From: Rhizobium tropici CIAT 899
Lineage (GTDB): Bacteria > Pseudomonadota > Alphaproteobacteria > Rhizobiales > Rhizobiaceae
Reading direction: 5' to 3'
Length of the DNA: 64,000 nucleotides
NCBI RefSeq assembly: GCF_000330885.1
Contig: NC_020059.1
Coordinates: forward strand, 547,001-611,000
The notes beneath the pieces were generated by a model. It did not search any database and was not told the DNA's origin. It was given only the letters and a program-made list of their open reading frames with translations. The position numbers and the translations under genes are program-made. Of this stretch, positions 60,679 through 64,000 are shown piece after piece. The stretch's first letter is position 1. Every line of letters begins with the position of its first letter.

Positions 60679-63189
60679 GTGGACCAGATCGACGCCGACC
60701 GCCTCCTTGCCTTGCCCGCCCCCTTCACCCGCTGGTTCGCGGACAAGGGCTGGCAGCCGCGTGCCCATCAGCTGGAATTGCTGGCGCGCGCCGAAGCAGG
60801 CGAAAGCACGCTGCTGATTGCGCCCACAGGTGCGGGCAAGACGCTAGCCGGCTTCCTGCCGTCGCTGACGGATCTCACCCGGCGCGGGAAAATCCCGTCC
60901 GGCTCGGCCTTTACCGGCATCCACACGCTCTATATTTCGCCGCTGAAGGCGCTTGCGGTCGATATCGAGCGCAATCTGATGAAGCCTGTTTCGGAAATGG
61001 GCCTGCCCGTCACGGTCGAGAACCGCACGGGGGATACACCTGCTGGCAAGCGCCAGCGGCAAAAGCTCAACCCGCCCGATATTCTGCTGACGACGCCCGA
61101 GCAGGTGGCGCTGTTGCTCGCCAATCGCGAGGCCGAACGCTTCTTCAAGGACTTGAAATATCTCGTCTTCGACGAGCTGCATTCGCTCGTCACCTCCAAG
61201 CGCGGCCATATGCTGTCGCTTGGCCTTGCCCGTATCCGCAAGCTGGCGCCGCGCGTGCAGACGATCGGTCTGTCAGCGACCGTCGCCGACCCTATGGATC
61301 TGCAGAAATGGCTGGCGGCGCAAGAGCCAGGAGAAGTGCGTCACGCCGGCCTCGTCATTGTCGAGGGCGGCGCAAAGCCCGATATCTCGATCCTTGCGAC
61401 GGAAGAGCGCATCCCCTGGTCCGGCCACTCCGCCAAATATGCGATCCCCGATATCTATCGCGAGCTGAAGGCGCATCGCACGACGCTGCTCTTCGTCAAC
61501 ACGCGCTCGCAGGCCGAAATGCTGTTTCAGGAACTGTGGTCGGCCAATGACGACAATCTGCCGATCGCCCTGCATCACGGCTCGCTCGACGTCGGCCAGC
61601 GCCGCAAGGTGGAAGCGGCCATGGCGGAAAACCGGCTACGCGCCGTTGTTGCCACCTCGACGCTCGATCTCGGCATAGACTGGGGCGATGTCGATCTTGT
61701 CATCCATGTCGGTGCGCCGAAAGGCGCAAGCCGGCTCGCGCAGCGCATCGGCCGTGCCAATCACCGCATGGATGAACCTTCCAAGGCGATCCTCGTGCCG
61801 GCGAACCGCTTCGAGGTCATGGAATGCCAGGGAGCACTTGATGCCAATTATACCGGCGCGCAGGATACGCCGCCCATTGGCGCAGGAGCGCTCGACGTTC
61901 TCGCCCAGCATGTGCTCGGCATGGCCTGCGCCGAACCCTTCGACATGCTGGAGCTTTACGACGAGGTGCAGAGCGCCGCTCCTTATGCCGAGCTTTCCTG
62001 GGAGACCTTCGAGCGCATCGTCGATTTTGTCGCGACCGGCGGCTATGCGCTCAGAACCTATGAGCGCTATGCCCGCATCCGCAAGATGGCGGATGGCCGC
62101 TGGCGCGTCTCCAATCCGCAGGTCGCGCAGCAGTATCGCCTGAATCTCGGCACGATCGTCGAAGAGGCGATGCTGAATATCCGTCTGGTGAAGCGCAACG
62201 CGCTGGGCTCGCTTGGAAGAGGCGGCGCGCCGCTGGGCAAGGTCGAGGAATATTTCGTCGAGCAATTGGCACCGGGCGATACCTTCCTCTTTTCCGGCAA
62301 GGTGCTGCGCTTCGAAGGCATCCGCGAGAGCGAATGCCTGGCCTCGCAGGCTTTCTCGCTGGATCCGAAAATTCCCTCCTATGCCGGCGGCAAGTTTCCG
62401 CTTTCGACCTATCTCGCCGACCAGGTGAGGGCGATGATTGCCGATCCCGACCGGCGGCACCGCCTGCCGGATCAGGTGCGCGATTGGCTGGAAATTCAAA
62501 ACGAGAAATCGCTGCTGCCGAAGCGCGACGAGTTTCTGATCGAAACTTTCCCGCGCGGCAGCCGCGCCTATATGGTCGCCTATCCTTTCGAGGGGAGATT
62601 GGCGCACCAGACGCTCGGCATGCTGCTCACCAGGAGACTGGAGCGCGCCGGCGCCAAGCCCATGGGCTTCGTCGCGACAGATTATTCGCTTGGCATATGG
62701 GGGCTGGAGGATATGGGGCTGATGATCGCCAACGGCCATCTCAGCCTCTCCGATCTTTTCGACGAGGATATGCTCGGGGACGATCTCGAAGCTTGGCTCG
62801 ACGAATCCTTCCTGTTGAAGCGCACCTTCCGCAATTGCGCCGTGATTGCCGGCTTGATCGAGCGCCGGCATCCGGGCAAGGAAAAGACCGGCCGGCAAGT
62901 CACCGTATCGGCCGATCTGATCTATGACGTGCTGCGCAGTCACGAGCCCGATCATATCCTGCTGCAGGCAACGAGGCAGGATGCGGCGACCGGACTTTTG
63001 GATATTGGCCGTCTTGCGGATATGCTGAAGCGAATCAAGGGCCATATCACCCATCGCGCGCTGGACCATATTTCCCCGCTCGCCGTGCCGGTGATGCTGG
63101 AAATCGGCAAGGTGCCGGTGCCGGGCGAGGCGCACGATTCGCTGCTTGCGGAAGCGGCCGACGATCTGATCCGCGAGGCAATGGAATAG
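60679..63189 (+). CDS. Ligase-associated DEXH-box helicase (Lhr-like)
   Basis: 836 residues from GTG 60679 (MDQIDADRLLALPAPFTRWF), chosen because relatives start here; a longer frame from GTG 60610 adds 23 residues without a proper ribosome site. Superfamily 2 motifs: Walker A LIAPTGAGKT near 45-54, DELHS (DExH) near 157-161, GLSATVAD near 195, TSTLDLGIDWG (motif V) near 319-329, and QRIGRANHR (motif VI) near 354-362. Winged-helix and Lhr C-terminal regions complete the chain. It belongs to the four-gene ligase-associated DNA damage response set, of which pdeM is next. Confidence 0.88.
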   Translation: MDQIDADRLLALPAPFTRWFADKGWQPRAHQLELLARAEAGESTLLIAPTGAGKTLAGFLPSLTDLTRRGKIPSGSAFTGIHTLYISPLKALAVDIERNLMKPVSEMGLPVTVENRTGDTPAGKRQRQKLNPPDILLTTPEQVALLLANREAERFFKDLKYLVFDELHSLVTSKRGHMLSLGLARIRKLAPRVQTIGLSATVADPMDLQKWLAAQEPGEVRHAGLVIVEGGAKPDISILATEERIPWSGHSAKYAIPDIYRELKAHRTTLLFVNTRSQAEMLFQELWSANDDNLPIALHHGSLDVGQRRKVEAAMAENRLRAVVATSTLDLGIDWGDVDLVIHVGAPKGASRLAQRIGRANHRMDEPSKAILVPANRFEVMECQGALDANYTGAQDTPPIGAGALDVLAQHVLGMACAEPFDMLELYDEVQSAAPYAELSWETFERIVDFVATGGYALRTYERYARIRKMADGRWRVSNPQVAQQYRLNLGTIVEEAMLNIRLVKRNALGSLGRGGAPLGKVEEYFVEQLAPGDTFLFSGKVLRFEGIRESECLASQAFSLDPKIPSYAGGKFPLSTYLADQVRAMIADPDRRHRLPDQVRDWLEIQNEKSLLPKRDEFLIETFPRGSRAYMVAYPFEGRLAHQTLGMLLTRRLERAGAKPMGFVATDYSLGIWGLEDMGLMIANGHLSLSDLFDEDMLGDDLEAWLDESFLLKRTFRNCAVIAGLIERRHPGKEKTGRQVTVSADLIYDVLRSHEPDHILLQATRQDAATGLLDIGRLADMLKRIKGHITHRALDHISPLAVPVMLEIGKVPVPGEAHDSLLAEAADDLIREAME

Positions 63190-63230
63190 GAATGCTGCAA
63201 GGCAGACGACGAAGGTAGATTACTAAAGTG

Positions 63231-63968
63231 ATGAACCGCCTGGCGCTAGCGCGAGATATGAATGCTCAAGGCAACGGCACAGCCAGCGCGCTGGGTGTTG
63301 AGGCCGTCATTCATGGTGTTGCTGCCGTTTGCGATCCCCTTGGTGCGCTCTATCTGCCGGATGCCGGCATTCTCGTCGTCTCCGACCTGCATCTGGAAAA
63401 GGGGGCGGCTTTCGCCCGACGTGGTATGATGCTGCCGCCCTACGATACGCTGGCGACGCTGACTGTTCTTTCCGCCGTCATCTCGCGCTACGATCCGAAA
63501 CTCGTCGTTTCACTGGGCGACAATTTTCACGATCGCATCGGTTCGCAGCACTTGCCGGACGAGTTTCGCGGCCTGATCGTCAACATGGCCCGCGGCCGCG
63601 AATGGATCTGGATCAACGGCAATCATGATCCGGACGGCACGGTCGATCTGCCGGGGCACTCGGTCGACGAGATGCACTACGGTGGTTTGACCTTCCGTCA
63701 TGAGCCAAAGGCCGGATTGCAGGCCGGCGAGATCGCCGGCCACCTGCATCCCTCCGCCACCGTTCGGCGTCGCGAAAAATCGGTGCGCCGCCCGTGCTTT
63801 GCAACGGATGGCGCCCGCCTGCTGATGCCGGCCTTCGGCGTGATGACCGGCGGCCTCGACCTGCGCCACAAGGCCATGACTGGCCTCTTCGCGCGGGAAA
63901 GCCTGATTGCTCACCTGCTCGGCCGCGACCGCATCTATTCCGTGCGGTTTGACAATCTTTCGGCCTAG
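63231..63968 (+). CDS. pdeM: Ligase-associated DNA damage response endonuclease PdeM
   Basis: Metallophosphoesterase of 245 residues. Motifs: ILVVSDLHLEKGAAFARRG near 45-63 (DxH), VVSLGDNFHDRIG near 91-103 (GDNFH), WINGNHDPDG near 125-134 (GNHD), and GEIAGHLHPSA near 167-177 (GHxH). GTG at 63228 or ATG at 63231 are possible; I use the ATG. It works with the Lhr-like helicase, an MBL-fold exonuclease and an ATP-dependent ligase in DNA repair; the latter two are not in this window. 41 bases after the helicase gene. Confidence 0.88.
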   Translation: MNRLALARDMNAQGNGTASALGVEAVIHGVAAVCDPLGALYLPDAGILVVSDLHLEKGAAFARRGMMLPPYDTLATLTVLSAVISRYDPKLVVSLGDNFHDRIGSQHLPDEFRGLIVNMARGREWIWINGNHDPDGTVDLPGHSVDEMHYGGLTFRHEPKAGLQAGEIAGHLHPSATVRRREKSVRRPCFATDGARLLMPAFGVMTGGLDLRHKAMTGLFARESLIAHLLGRDRIYSVRFDNLSA

Positions 63969-64000
63969 GCCGCATTCGCCGGCTCATAGCGCAGGATCAC
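63965..64000 (-). CDS. Possible 3' end of a gene running off the right edge
   Basis: Reading leftward from 64000 gives VILRYEPANAA followed by TAG at 63967-63965, overlapping the pdeM stop. With only 11 residues I cannot identify it and it may be chance. If real it is convergent with pdeM. Confidence 0.3.
   Translation of the reverse strand: MILRYEPANAA

Overview
The window reads as chromosomal DNA of a fast-growing rhizobium (Rhizobium or a close relative). Evidence: a four-gene fructose uptake operon in the order frcB-frcC-frcA-frcK, a SAM-II riboswitch in front of metZ, a eukaryote-type glutamine synthetase (glnII) behind a sigma-54 promoter, GcrA with a cluster of GANTC sites, EcfG-type promoters (GGAAC-N16/17-CGTT), and RIME-like palindromic mosaics between genes. 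Apart from an AT-rich stretch near 5.1-5.25 kb the composition is uniformly GC-rich. I see no phage, insertion sequence, conjugation or CRISPR signature, so this looks like core genome.

Layout. 0-4 kb: fructose ABC transporter and kinase. 4-12 kb: pyrC, a membrane diguanylate cyclase, a DUF1772 gene preceded by a decayed oxidoreductase, a TetR regulator, pyrE, a PfkB sugar kinase and pgi. 12-15 kb: fadD, a stress-type PRC-barrel gene, gloA and a YCII protein. 15-21 kb: an OsmF/YehZ-type osmoprotectant ABC operon divergent from a LysR regulator with two HTH domains. 21-25.5 kb: two paralogous secreted His-rich proteins, a quinol-monooxygenase-like gene, a family 2 glycosyltransferase, a small exported protein, tRNA-Thr(CGT) and a nitronate monooxygenase. 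25.8-36 kb: a TM protein, PPK2, then phoR-pstS-pstC-pstA-pstB-phoU-phoB with a three-half-site PHO box. 36-42 kb: gcrA, argD-argF-hslO, apaG and an orphan DnaB-like ATPase. 42-49 kb: metZ with its riboswitch, a duplicated-domain dCTP deaminase, tRNA-Gly(CCC), LysR/MFS, an acyltransferase, an orphan binding protein and a TerB-like gene. 49-56.6 kb: S24 repressor plus SNase-like protein, small genes, pyrD, MATE, a CAP-domain protein and a TPR methyltransferase. 56.7-64 kb: YitT, DUF2735/glnII, AhpD-like/Rrf2, and two genes of the ligase-associated DNA repair set (lhr-like helicase, pdeM).

Functional links: fructose enters through FrcBCA, and frcK, the PfkB kinase and pgi feed central carbon. 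PhoR/PhoB would sense phosphate and drive pst, with PPK2 next door for polyphosphate. Three EcfG-type promoters tie the PRC-barrel gene and both His-rich proteins to the general stress response. pyrC, pyrE and pyrD are present but dispersed.

I found no convincing undescribed multi-gene system. The most interesting items are regulatory: the EcfG-promoted His-rich pair, the GANTC cluster beside gcrA, a TTGACGT-type palindrome at both fadD and the nitronate monooxygenase gene, the double-HTH LysR protein, and the orphan RecA/DnaB-like ATPase. All functional calls come from reading sequence; no database search was run.
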